Shown: positions 16,734-25,004 of the stretch, one piece after another
Numbering within the stretch: position 1 is the stretch's first letter
How the letters are laid out: every line of letters starts with the position of its first letter
Assembly (NCBI GenBank): GCA_045616685.1
Contig: JAZLHF010000004.1
Span: 1-64,000, forward strand
Length of the DNA: 64,000 bases
Direction of reading: 5' to 3'
Origin: UBA1764 sp045616685
GTDB lineage: Bacteria > Bacillota > Clostridia > Peptostreptococcales > Anaerovoracaceae
Translations under genes and position numbers: made by a program
The notes under the pieces: model-generated
What the model was told of the DNA's origin: nothing
Databases searched by the model: none
What the model saw: the letters and a program-made list of their open reading frames with translations, nothing else

Positions 16734-18491
16734 TTATTTAATGGACTTTGTATCTACAGCTTTTCTTAATACCTTGATAAATTCATCCATACCCATTGCA
16801 CCAAGATCGCCATCAACTCTATGCCTTGGAGAAACTGTGCCAGCTTCGATATCTCTATCGCCTACTACAAGCATATATGGAACTTTTTCCATCTGAGCAT
16901 CCCGAATTTTACGTCCAGTCTTTTCATTTCTCTTGTCAACCTGAACTCTGAATCCAAGAGCTTCGAGATGTTCTTTGATATTATCAGCATAATCAAACGC
17001 TCTGTCTGTTACAGGAAGAACCTTTACCTGTACTGGAGCAAGCCATGTTGGGAAAGCTCCGGCAAAGTGTTCTGTGATAATACCAATAAATCTTTCAACT
17101 GAACCAAATACTACACGGTGAATCATGACCGGAGTCTGTTTCTCAGAGTTTGTATCTGTGTATTCCAGATTGAATCTGCCAGGAAGCTGATAGTCAAGTT
17201 GAATTGTACCGCACTGCCACTTACGACCAAGACAATCTTCGATTTCGAAGTCAAGCTTTGGACCATAGAATGCGCCATCACCAGGGTTAACTTCATATGT
17301 CTTACCAATTGATGTGATAGCATCTGCCAGAGCGCTTTCAGCCTTTTCCCAATCAGCACGTGTACCAATATGATCTTCTGGCATTGTCGAAAGAAGAATC
17401 CTGTATGGGAGTCCAAATACGCTATAAACTTCGTCAATCAGCTTTGTAATACGAACTACTTCATTTTGAATTTGCTCTTTAGCAAGAAGAATATGCGCGT
17501 CGTCTTGTGTGAAACATCTTACACGAAACATACCATGAAGAGCACCACTAAGCTCGTGTCTATGTACATGTCCCAGTTCGCCATATCTTAAAGGAAGATC
17601 CTTATAGCTATGTGGCTCTAATTGATATACAAGAATAGAACCAGGGCAGTTCATTGGTTTGATTGCATAGTCTTCCTCATCAATGACTGTTGTATACATG
17701 TTCTCTTTGTAGTGATCCCAGTGACCTGAAGTTTCCCAAAGAGTTCTCTTCATAATCTGTGGAGTTGAAATTTCGAGATAATCCCACTTCTTATGAACCT
17801 GGTGCCAATAATCAAGTAATGTATTCTGAAGAACCATTCCATTTGGAAGATAGAATGGGAATCCTGGAGCTTCATCCCTAAATGCAAAGAGCCCTAATTC
17901 CTTACCAAGTTTTCTGTGATCTCTTCTCTTAGCCTCTTCAATTCTTTCAAGATATGCATCAAGTTCTTCCTTTTTAGGGAATGCTATACCGTAAATTCTC
18001 TGAAGTGTTTCACGATTTGAATCGCCTCTCCAATATGCAGCGTTGCATGTTAAGAGTTTAATAGCATTACCCTTTACTCTACTTGTGGAGTCGAGGTGTG
18101 GGCCAGCGCAAAGATCTGTAAATTCGCCCTGCTTGTAGAATGAAATTGTTGCATCCTCAGGAAGATCATTAATAAGTTCAACCTTAAATGGTTCTTCCTT
18201 ATCTTGCATAAACTTTATTGCTTCTGCTCTTGGAAGTTCAAAACGTTCAAGTTTGATTCCTTCCTTGCAGATTTTTTTCATTTCAGCTTCGATCTGCTCT
18301 AAATGTTCCGGAGTGAATGCGAACGGTGCGAGCATATCATAGTACCATCCTTCTTTAATTGAAGGACCTATAGCAAGCTTAACTTCAGGCCACAATCTCT
18401 TTACTGCCTGAGCCATAATATGTGAGCAAGTATGCCAATACGTCTGGCGATATTCCTCATTTTCGAAAGTGTACTTGTTGTCTTCTGACAT
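16734..18491 (-). CDS. thrS: Threonyl-tRNA synthetase without TGS domain
   Basis: This enzyme charges tRNA-Thr. At 585 residues it is about 55 shorter than usual because the N-terminal TGS domain is missing. The chain opens directly in the editing domain with the HxxxH site (WHTCSHIMAQA, residues 20-24) and CAGPH near residue 130. The catalytic core has MNCPGS with a zinc-binding Cys, motif 2 FRVRCFTQDDAHI, and motif 3 in HRVVFGSVERFIGI. The anticodon-binding domain fills the C-terminal 100 residues. AAAGGAAG precedes the ATG. TGS-less ThrRS is known in several clostridia. No T-box was found upstream. Confidence 0.95.
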   Translation of the reverse strand: MSEDNKYTFENEEYRQTYWHTCSHIMAQAVKRLWPEVKLAIGPSIKEGWYYDMLAPFAFTPEHLEQIEAEMKKICKEGIKLERFELPRAEAIKFMQDKEEPFKVELINDLPEDATISFYKQGEFTDLCAGPHLDSTSRVKGNAIKLLTCNAAYWRGDSNRETLQRIYGIAFPKKEELDAYLERIEEAKRRDHRKLGKELGLFAFRDEAPGFPFYLPNGMVLQNTLLDYWHQVHKKWDYLEISTPQIMKRTLWETSGHWDHYKENMYTTVIDEEDYAIKPMNCPGSILVYQLEPHSYKDLPLRYGELGHVHRHELSGALHGMFRVRCFTQDDAHILLAKEQIQNEVVRITKLIDEVYSVFGLPYRILLSTMPEDHIGTRADWEKAESALADAITSIGKTYEVNPGDGAFYGPKLDFEIEDCLGRKWQCGTIQLDYQLPGRFNLEYTDTNSEKQTPVMIHRVVFGSVERFIGIITEHFAGAFPTWLAPVQVKVLPVTDRAFDYADNIKEHLEALGFRVQVDKRNEKTGRKIRDAQMEKVPYMLVVGDRDIEAGTVSPRHRVDGDLGAMGMDEFIKVLRKAVDTKSIK

Positions 18492-18540
18492 GTTTTTCTT
18501 CCTTTCTTAGGCAACCATACCAAGGCGCCTACAATAATAT

Positions 18541-18597
18541 ATAACTTATTAATTTTATCATAAAAGAGCCCTCTTTAGGGCTCTTTTAATAAGTTAT
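18541..18597 (-). terminator. Terminator of the GTPase-NYN gene, nested in a longer dyad
   Basis: The core is an 11-bp perfect stem (18562-18572 with 18577-18587) with a T-run on both strands. It is flanked by a further perfect 10-bp repeat, ATAACTTATT (18541-18550) with AATAAGTTAT (18588-18597), which overlaps the stop codon. The inner hairpin ends the upstream gene; the outer repeat may have no role. Confidence 0.85.
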
Positions 18598-21143
18598 TTT
18601 AAATTAATTTTTACCAAGTCTTCTAGCTTAATCTTGTCTAAAGTGCCTTCTCTTAATACATCATCTATTTCTGCCAAAGCCTGATCGACTTCGTACTTAA
18701 GTTCGCGATTAGACATGCGAATTACTCCGGCTCTTAAAGCAGTAAGTTGGATAAGTCCATCAGAGGTTGCGACGCGCACCGAATAATTCTTACCAATCTC
18801 ATGAACCAGTGACTCTATATAATTGTCAGCACTCTCGCCCTCCTTTGTATAGGCGACATGAATACCGTGAATATCTTCTTTAGTTCCAATATTATCTTTC
18901 AGTTTATATCCATCAAAGATTAAACAAACCTCATTACCACGATACGCCTTGTAATTTGCAAGCATATTGATAAGTTTAGTCCTTGCATATTCAATATTTT
19001 CTTTAGCAAGCTCTTTAAGATTATCCCAACCAAAGATTATGTTATAACCATCGATAATTAGATAATCTTTTTTAATAACCTTTGCCTTTTTCTTTTCATG
19101 ATTACCAAAGTCCACCGTAACGCTCGCTATTTGTGGACGTTTAATTTCACCAAACTCTCTTTGCATAATTGCTTCGAGCTCTTTCTCATCAAAACTGATA
19201 TTGCCAGTTTTGACTTTTGGTGAGTGAACTACTTCTATATGATCATCTTCAAATTTTATACCGCTATCAAGATGCACAAATTCGGGAACCTTATTCCATT
19301 TAACGTTGACCCCGGCACCATGCGAACAAAATACTGAATCAGCAGTGTTTTCAACATCTCTATCAGCTTCATAGCCAATCTCTTCAACAACTTTTTCGGC
19401 ATTGTGGCAAGGGAAATGTCCTGCAAACTTGCAAGAAAGTCTACCCTGCCCTTTTGTATATGAAAGCAACTCAACTAAATAATTCTGAAGCTCCGAGACA
19501 GGGCCGCGACCTTCAAGTTCAATGCTTATTCCAAGATTGATTGGAGAACCAAAGCTGCATGCCATTGCTTTTAAATCACTTATTGCTCTTCCAATATATT
19601 CAGATGGAACCTCGAGCGTATAATCATAATAAGGTTCAAGAAGAACGTTCTCTGCAGACATAAGGCCCTGCCTTACTGCACGATAAACGGCCTGCCTAAA
19701 ATCTCCACCTTCAGTATGCTTAAGATGAGCACGTCCAGCGACAATGGTAATCCTCATATCTGTAATTGGAGAACCCGTAAGAACACCAAGATGAGGCTTC
19801 TCCATCAGGTTCGTAAGAATAAGTCTTTGCCAATTCAAATCCAAATCGTCAGTGTTGCACGCTGATGTAAATATAAGACCTGTTCCTGCTGGAAGGGGTT
19901 CCATCAACAGGTGAACTTCTGCATAGTGACGCAGTGGCTCGAAATGTCCCATGCCTATTATAGGCTTAAGAATCGTCTCCTTATAAACAATCTTTCCTGT
20001 ATCAATATCTACATCCATGTTATAGCGCTCTGAAATAAGCTGCTTAAGAACGTCGATTTGAACCTCTCCCATAAGCTGAGCTTGAATTTCTTTAAGTTGG
20101 CTATTCCATACGATTCTAAGCATAGGGTCTTCTTCGGAAAGAAGGCTCAACTTTTGCATAGCTGTAATATCATCGACGCCTTTCGGTGGAATAATTCTAT
20201 ATGAAAGAACTGGTTCAAGAATTGGCCTTGAAGCGTTTTTTTCAGAGCCAAGGCCTTGCCCTACATAGCTATTATTAAGACCGCAAAGAGCGTAGACATT
20301 GCCAGGCAGAGCTTCATTTACAGCATCATATTTGATTCCACTGTAAGCTCTAATCTGGTTAACCTTTTCTTCCCCTATTAAATCTTTAGGCTTGATGCTG
20401 CCACCAGTAAGCTTAATCCAAGTGAGCCTTTGCCCATCATCACTATGTGTAATCTTGAATACTTTTGCCTTAAGTTCGTTTGGATATTCTCTAACTTTAA
20501 TATAGCGTGTTAATGCAGATAAGAATTCCTCGACGCCATCAAGTTTTAATGCAGATCCAAAGAAACAAGGGAAAAGTTTTCTTCTTAAAATTAAATTAGA
20601 AATTGTATCATCTGATAAGGAACCAGAGAAAAATTCTTCAATAGCAGCCTCGTCAAGTTCAGCAATCTTTTCCAAATCAATATTATCAAAGTCAACAAAA
20701 CCTGGGCCAAAATGATTGATTAAATCAGACAGCACATCTCGATCTGTCAAGTCCATCTTATTTATCCAAATAAATGTTGGAACATGATATCTCTTTAAAA
20801 GTTCCCACAATGTTTGAGTATGAGCCTGCACTCCGTCAGGCCCACTTATTACCAAAATCGCATAGTCCAAAACTGACAGAGTTCTTTCCATCTCAGATGA
20901 AAAGTCCATATGCCCAGGGGTATCCAGCAGGTTAATATGAAGGTCGCCCACATCAAAAATAGCCTGCTTAGAGAAGATAGTGATTCCGCGCTGTCTTTCT
21001 ATCAGGAAATTGTCCAAATAAGCGTCTTTATGATCAACACGGCCTAAACTGCGTATCTTGCCGCTCTTATAGAGCATAGCCTCGGACATGGTGGTTTTTC
21101 CTGCATCAACATGTGCGAGTATGCCCATAACTACTGGTTTCAT
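18594..21143 (-). CDS. TetM/EF-G-like ribosomal GTPase fused to a Rae1/YacP-like NYN nuclease
   Basis: An 849-residue two-part protein. Residues 1 to about 680 are a translational GTPase of the TetM/TetO group: G1 AHVDAGKTT (10-18), switch I RQRGITI, G3 DTPGH, G4 NKMD, then domains II-V in EF-G order. Residues about 692-849 are a complete NYN (PIN-like) domain close to B. subtilis Rae1/YacP, with IDGYN (Asp698), FDGYK (Asp744), TKEGESADNYIE (Asp773) and ATSDG (Asp795). Rae1 is known to cut mRNA in the ribosomal A site; TetM-type GTPases visit the same site. The fusion suggests a factor that enters stalled ribosomes and cleaves the mRNA. Tetracycline resistance cannot be assumed. A -10-like TATTAT lies six bases before the ATG and no Shine-Dalgarno sequence is seen. 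Confidence 0.9.
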   Translation of the reverse strand: MKPVVMGILAHVDAGKTTMSEAMLYKSGKIRSLGRVDHKDAYLDNFLIERQRGITIFSKQAIFDVGDLHINLLDTPGHMDFSSEMERTLSVLDYAILVISGPDGVQAHTQTLWELLKRYHVPTFIWINKMDLTDRDVLSDLINHFGPGFVDFDNIDLEKIAELDEAAIEEFFSGSLSDDTISNLILRRKLFPCFFGSALKLDGVEEFLSALTRYIKVREYPNELKAKVFKITHSDDGQRLTWIKLTGGSIKPKDLIGEEKVNQIRAYSGIKYDAVNEALPGNVYALCGLNNSYVGQGLGSEKNASRPILEPVLSYRIIPPKGVDDITAMQKLSLLSEEDPMLRIVWNSQLKEIQAQLMGEVQIDVLKQLISERYNMDVDIDTGKIVYKETILKPIIGMGHFEPLRHYAEVHLLMEPLPAGTGLIFTSACNTDDLDLNWQRLILTNLMEKPHLGVLTGSPITDMRITIVAGRAHLKHTEGGDFRQAVYRAVRQGLMSAENVLLEPYYDYTLEVPSEYIGRAISDLKAMACSFGSPINLGISIELEGRGPVSELQNYLVELLSYTKGQGRLSCKFAGHFPCHNAEKVVEEIGYEADRDVENTADSVFCSHGAGVNVKWNKVPEFVHLDSGIKFEDDHIEVVHSPKVKTGNISFDEKELEAIMQREFGEIKRPQIASVTVDFGNHEKKKAKVIKKDYLIIDGYNIIFGWDNLKELAKENIEYARTKLINMLANYKAYRGNEVCLIFDGYKLKDNIGTKEDIHGIHVAYTKEGESADNYIESLVHEIGKNYSVRVATSDGLIQLTALRAGVIRMSNRELKYEVDQALAEIDDVLREGTLDKIKLEDLVKINLK

Positions 21144-21151
21144 GCTATAAT
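21143..21151 (+). promoter_or_regulatory. Extended -10 promoter of the FMN oxidase gene
   Basis: TGCTATAAT is a perfect extended -10 (TATAAT at 21146-21151). Transcription would start near 21158, leaving about 33 bases of leader with an AGAGG ribosome site before the ATG at 21191. Confidence 0.65.
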
Positions 21152-21178
21152 AATACCATAAACATAAAGCTCTAATAA
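21144..21178 (-). promoter_or_regulatory. Putative leaderless promoter of the GTPase-NYN gene
   Basis: On the minus strand TTATTA (21173-21178), 17 bases, TATTAT (21150-21155), then six bases and the ATG. The -35 is weak. It overlaps the divergent promoter for the FMN oxidase. Confidence 0.45.
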
Positions 21179-21190
21179 AGAGGTATAACT

Positions 21191-22213
21191 ATGTTCAATA
21201 ATTACAATGAAGTTCAGGACAATGCAAGGAAGGTTTTAGATGGCACATGTCACGTATGTCCTATTTGCGATGGAAAAGCATGCATAGGCCAAGTTCCTGG
21301 ATGCGGGTCAAAAGGACGCGGAGCTGGATTCATTGATTGCAGAAAATATTTTGATTCAATAAAAATTGCAATGGATGCCGTTCATGAACATTTCAATCCA
21401 GATACAAGCGTTGAACTATTCGGAAAGAAATTCGCCCTTCCATTTTGCGCTGCTCCAACAGGCGGAATGAAATTAAACTATGGTGGCAAACTTGATGAAG
21501 AAGATTTTGCAAAAGCCGTAGTCATAGGTTGTAAAAATAATGGAACATTCGCATGGACCGGAGATGGCCCAGATGAGAATATCTTCATTAAACCGCTTGT
21601 CGCTGTTAAAGAAGCTGGTGGATTTGCGGTTACAGCAATAAAACCTTGGGGTCAAGAAAAAACGTTCGCGAGAATTAAAGAACTTGAAGCTGCTGGCAAC
21701 ATGGCATTTGGTATGGATGTCGATGCTGCTGCACTTATTAATCTTAAACTTGCAGGAAAACCTGTTTATACAAAATCTGAAGCCGAATTAAAAGAAATTG
21801 TTGAAAGCACAAAGATGCCGTTTATCGTAAAAGGAGTGCTTACACCAAGAGCTGCAGAAAGATGCGCAAAAGCTGGATGCTATGGCATCGTAGTTTCTAA
21901 CCACGGAGGAAGAATTATTGAAGACGCCCCCGCTCCAATCAGCGTTCTTAAAGACATTAAAGCGGCAGTTGGAGGTAGCATTAAAATTTTCGTTGATGGC
22001 GGAGTAAGGTCTGGCGCAGATATCTTCAAATGCTTAGCTTTAGGTGCTGATGAAGTAATGATTGCAAGACCGTTTGTTACAGCAGTACATGGTGGCGGAG
22101 AAGAAGGCGTAAAACTTTTAATTGAAAAATACGCAACAGAACTTAAAGAACTTATGCTTATGACCGATTGCAAGACAGTCGATGATATAGCGATTGATAA
22201 AATTATCTTATAG
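21191..22213 (+). CDS. FMN-dependent alpha-hydroxy-acid oxidising protein
   Basis: A 340-residue TIM-barrel flavoprotein of the lactate oxidase/FMN dehydrogenase family, which oxidises 2-hydroxy acids. The FMN and active-site motifs are present: the catalytic His in VVSNHGGR (GIVVSNHGG, about residue 238), PFIVKGVLTP with the FMN-contacting Lys, and FVDGGVRSGADIFKCLALGA. The N terminus carries a Cys cluster, CHVCPICDGKAC ending in PGCG, which classical members lack and which may bind a metal or Fe-S centre. The gene is followed after 11 bases by a cupin gene. The physiological substrate cannot be read from the sequence. Confidence 0.85.
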   Translation: MFNNYNEVQDNARKVLDGTCHVCPICDGKACIGQVPGCGSKGRGAGFIDCRKYFDSIKIAMDAVHEHFNPDTSVELFGKKFALPFCAAPTGGMKLNYGGKLDEEDFAKAVVIGCKNNGTFAWTGDGPDENIFIKPLVAVKEAGGFAVTAIKPWGQEKTFARIKELEAAGNMAFGMDVDAAALINLKLAGKPVYTKSEAELKEIVESTKMPFIVKGVLTPRAAERCAKAGCYGIVVSNHGGRIIEDAPAPISVLKDIKAAVGGSIKIFVDGGVRSGADIFKCLALGADEVMIARPFVTAVHGGGEEGVKLLIEKYATELKELMLMTDCKTVDDIAIDKIIL

Positions 22214-22224
22214 GAGGTATTCTT

Positions 22225-22581
22225 ATGTATTTTATGAAAGATGAACATGAACATGTTATCAAGTCAAACCTTTGCGGTGGCGTTGGCGATCTTGATTTCG
22301 AATTCATTTTCCCGCCAGAACACATGTATGGTGCTGGCAAACAGGTTTGCAAAGTAACATTCAAGCCAGGCGAATCTATTGCTGTTCACAATCACGTAGA
22401 TAATGCTGAAAGTTATTACATTCTTGAAGGCGAAGCTACAGTAACAGATGATGACGAAACAAGGATATTAAAGCCAGGCGACACAGAGCTTTGTGCTAAT
22501 GGACATTCTCACTCAATTAAGAACAACACAGATAAGCCAATGGTAATGATTGCAATTATTCTTAACAATTTTGAAAAGTAA
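22225..22581 (+). CDS. Single-domain cupin protein
   Basis: A 118-residue cupin. The metal-binding motif 1 is GESIAVHNHVDNAESYYILEG (residues about 51-71) and motif 2 is GDTELCANGHSHSIKN, giving a three-His/one-Glu site. AGGAGG lies before the ATG. It is cotranscribed with the FMN oxidase, so it may act on a related small acid or sugar, but single cupins serve many roles and none is assigned. Confidence 0.85.
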   Translation: MYFMKDEHEHVIKSNLCGGVGDLDFEFIFPPEHMYGAGKQVCKVTFKPGESIAVHNHVDNAESYYILEGEATVTDDDETRILKPGDTELCANGHSHSIKNNTDKPMVMIAIILNNFEK

Positions 22582-22592
22582 AGGCAAATATA

Positions 22593-22624
22593 AAAAGGGC
22601 GCAGGGTAACTCCTGCGCCCTTTT
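22593..22624. terminator. Bidirectional terminator
   Basis: A perfect 13-bp GC-rich stem (22593-22605 with 22612-22624, loop GTAACT) with T-runs on both strands. It ends the oxidase-cupin pair from the left and alanine dehydrogenase from the right. Confidence 0.92.
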
Positions 22625-22636
22625 GGTTTATATCAT

Positions 22637-23749
22637 TTAGAATAAATTTTCAGGGTTCACATACTTAAGATTAAGCGCCTTTGCTACATTTTCGTTTGTG
22701 CATTTGCCCTTATAAATATTAAGCCCTTTGAGAAGTCCTGAATCTTCCTTAACTGCCTGAAGAAGTCCCTTGTTTGCAATATCCAAAGCATACTTAATGG
22801 TAGCATTTGCAAGAGCAACAGTTGATGTATATGGAACTGCGCCTGGCATATTGCCAACACAATAATGGACCACCCCATCCTTGATAAATACTGGATTATC
22901 ATGCGTTGTTGTATGTGATGTTTCACAGCATCCGCCTTGATCGATAGCTATATCAACTATAACACTGCCATCCTTCATTAATTTCAGATATTCTTTTTTA
23001 ATAAGCTGTGGAGTTTGTCCGCCAGGAATAAGTACAGAGCCAATTACTAAGTCAGCTTTAGCAAGCGATCTCTTAATATTTTCTTCAGTGCTATATAAAG
23101 TTGTCACAGAGGCTCCAAAGATATCTTCCAAGTAAGCTAATCTATTTGCACTAATGTCAAGTAAAATTACGTTTGCATCAATACCCACTGCAGCTTTAGC
23201 AGCATAAGTACCTGCGGTCCCACCACCAAGGATAACAATAGTTCCTCTTTCTACACCTGGCACGCCGCCAAGTAATATTCCTCTGCCACCGAAGCTTCTT
23301 TCAATATACTTAGCACCTTCCTGAATCGAAAGACGCCCAGCAATTTGAGACATTGGACGCAAGCAAGGCAAATTGCCCTGAGCATCTTTGATTGTCTCAA
23401 ACGCAACTGATTGAATATGCTTCTTAAGAAGAAGTTTTGCGAACTTTGGATTTGAAGCAAGGTGAAGATATGTAAATAGAATCTGCCCTTCATGAACTAA
23501 ATCAAATTCTTCAGGCTCAAGTTCCTTTACCTTTACAATCATATCTGCAATATCAAAGACCTCATTTGCGGTCTGCTTTATTGTTGCACCTGCTTTTCTA
23601 TAATCGGCATCAAGAAATCCTGCTGCTTTGCCCGCATCCTTTTCTATATAGACTTTGTGGCCAGCATTAACAAGCATGCTTACTCCATCAGGCGTAAGTC
23701 CAACACGAAACTCATTATTTTTTAATTCTTTCGTACATCCTATAAACAT
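22637..23749 (-). CDS. ald: Alanine dehydrogenase
   Basis: This NAD enzyme interconverts alanine and pyruvate plus ammonia. It is about 370 residues, as expected. Motifs are the N-terminal GCTKELKNNEFRVGLTPDGV, the nucleotide-binding GGGTAGTYAAKAAVG near residue 170, and the C-terminal NMPGAVPYTSTVALANATIKY. The ATG at 23749 (MFIGCTKEL) has GGAGGAG upstream and is chosen over the longer frame from 23776. The gene follows a CNNM/CBS membrane protein gene. With the alanine symporter it supports alanine use as a carbon and nitrogen source. Confidence 0.95.
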   Translation of the reverse strand: MFIGCTKELKNNEFRVGLTPDGVSMLVNAGHKVYIEKDAGKAAGFLDADYRKAGATIKQTANEVFDIADMIVKVKELEPEEFDLVHEGQILFTYLHLASNPKFAKLLLKKHIQSVAFETIKDAQGNLPCLRPMSQIAGRLSIQEGAKYIERSFGGRGILLGGVPGVERGTIVILGGGTAGTYAAKAAVGIDANVILLDISANRLAYLEDIFGASVTTLYSTEENIKRSLAKADLVIGSVLIPGGQTPQLIKKEYLKLMKDGSVIVDIAIDQGGCCETSHTTTHDNPVFIKDGVVHYCVGNMPGAVPYTSTVALANATIKYALDIANKGLLQAVKEDSGLLKGLNIYKGKCTNENVAKALNLKYVNPENLF

Positions 23750-23777
23750 TCTTATCTCCTCCAGGTTTAAAACCAAT

Positions 23778-25004
23778 TTACATGCGCACAGCTTCTAAAC
23801 TGAGCACTCGCATCTCTTCGCATTCAGTAATCACAAAATGTAAGTTTTTATAATCAAAGCTGTCATTAACTTCAGGGTACTTTTCAATCTTTTCCATAGC
23901 CCAGCCACCGATAGTAGCACTATCATCGCCAAGCTCATCTTCTTCGTCGTCCATATCAAGTTCATCAAAGAAGTCTTCAAGTCGCATGTCGCCATCGACT
24001 TCGAATCTATCTTCTGCAAGCTCCACGAACTCTTCATCGACAATATCTTTTTCATCGAAGATTTCACCAACAAGCTGTTCTAAAACATCTTCCATAGTTA
24101 CAAGTCCCATAGTTCCACCATATTCGTCAGTTACGATAACCATGTGACTTGACTTACCTTGCATCATTTCAAACACGTCAGCAAGCGGCGTTGTCTTATA
24201 AACAAACTGCGCGTCCATCATCATTTCTTGGATATTCAGTTCTATTCCTTGTGTAAGGTCCCTTAATGTCTGCGTTGTATGAATAATACCTATGATATGA
24301 TCCGGAGTTTCTCTATACACAGGAAGCCTTGTAAACTTACTCTTTAAAATCTTCTTTAGAAGTTTCTCTTTATCATCTTCGATATCCAAAGCTTCCATGT
24401 CTACTCTTGGCGTAATAATTTCATATACCGGAGTATCGTCAAAGTCTAATGTATGTTGAAGAAGGTCGGCCGTATTTTCATCAACCACTCCCTCTTCTTC
24501 TGCTGTATCAAACATTGTTTCTAGGTCATCTTCGGTAACAGCTTCATCAACAACACTCTTCTTCCAAAGATTCGCAACAATTGATACAAAAGCAGATGCA
24601 ACAATTACCAAAGGTTTAGTAATTATCATCCAAATTCTAATTGGAAGTGCAGAGAATCTTGCAAATCCTTCTGGATTCTTACTTGCAACCACCTTGGGGC
24701 TAATTTCACCAAAGGTAATGATAAGAATTGTCATGATAAGCGTTGCAAGCCATGCTCCATTATCACCAATAAGATTAATTGCAATTACAGTCGCAAGCGA
24801 AGACGAACCGATATTAACAAGATTGTTCCCTATTAATATGCTGATTAATGCAGTTTCATAATTTACAAATATTTTATGAGCTCTCTTAGCATTAGTTTTT
24901 CTAAGTTTAATTTCGCTTGCCGATGCATAGGCGATTTCCGAGCCCGAAAACAGCGCAGAAAATGCTATGCAAATTACTATCGCTATGTAAGGAAGTATCT
25001 TCAT
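23778..25004 (-). CDS. CNNM/CorC-type membrane protein with CBS pair and CorC_HlyC domain
   Basis: A 408-residue protein: four membrane segments in a DUF21/CNNM domain (about 1-180, with SGSEIAYASAS near the start), two CBS domains (about 195-315), and a C-terminal CorC_HlyC domain (about 330-408). The family is linked to Mg2+ or other cation export and homeostasis, not to haemolysis despite older names. Its ATG overlaps the end of the upstream paralogue by four bases (ATGA). The two probably work together. Confidence 0.9.
   Translation of the reverse strand: MKILPYIAIVICIAFSALFSGSEIAYASASEIKLRKTNAKRAHKIFVNYETALISILIGNNLVNIGSSSLATVIAINLIGDNGAWLATLIMTILIITFGEISPKVVASKNPEGFARFSALPIRIWMIITKPLVIVASAFVSIVANLWKKSVVDEAVTEDDLETMFDTAEEEGVVDENTADLLQHTLDFDDTPVYEIITPRVDMEALDIEDDKEKLLKKILKSKFTRLPVYRETPDHIIGIIHTTQTLRDLTQGIELNIQEMMMDAQFVYKTTPLADVFEMMQGKSSHMVIVTDEYGGTMGLVTMEDVLEQLVGEIFDEKDIVDEEFVELAEDRFEVDGDMRLEDFFDELDMDDEEDELGDDSATIGGWAMEKIEKYPEVNDSFDYKNLHFVITECEEMRVLSLEAVRM

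Noticed and set aside
18594..21143. Simple label of tetracycline resistance gene (tetM/tetO)
   Set aside because: The GTPase half is only family-related, the gene lies in a core-like setting with no mobile element, and a nuclease domain is fused to it.
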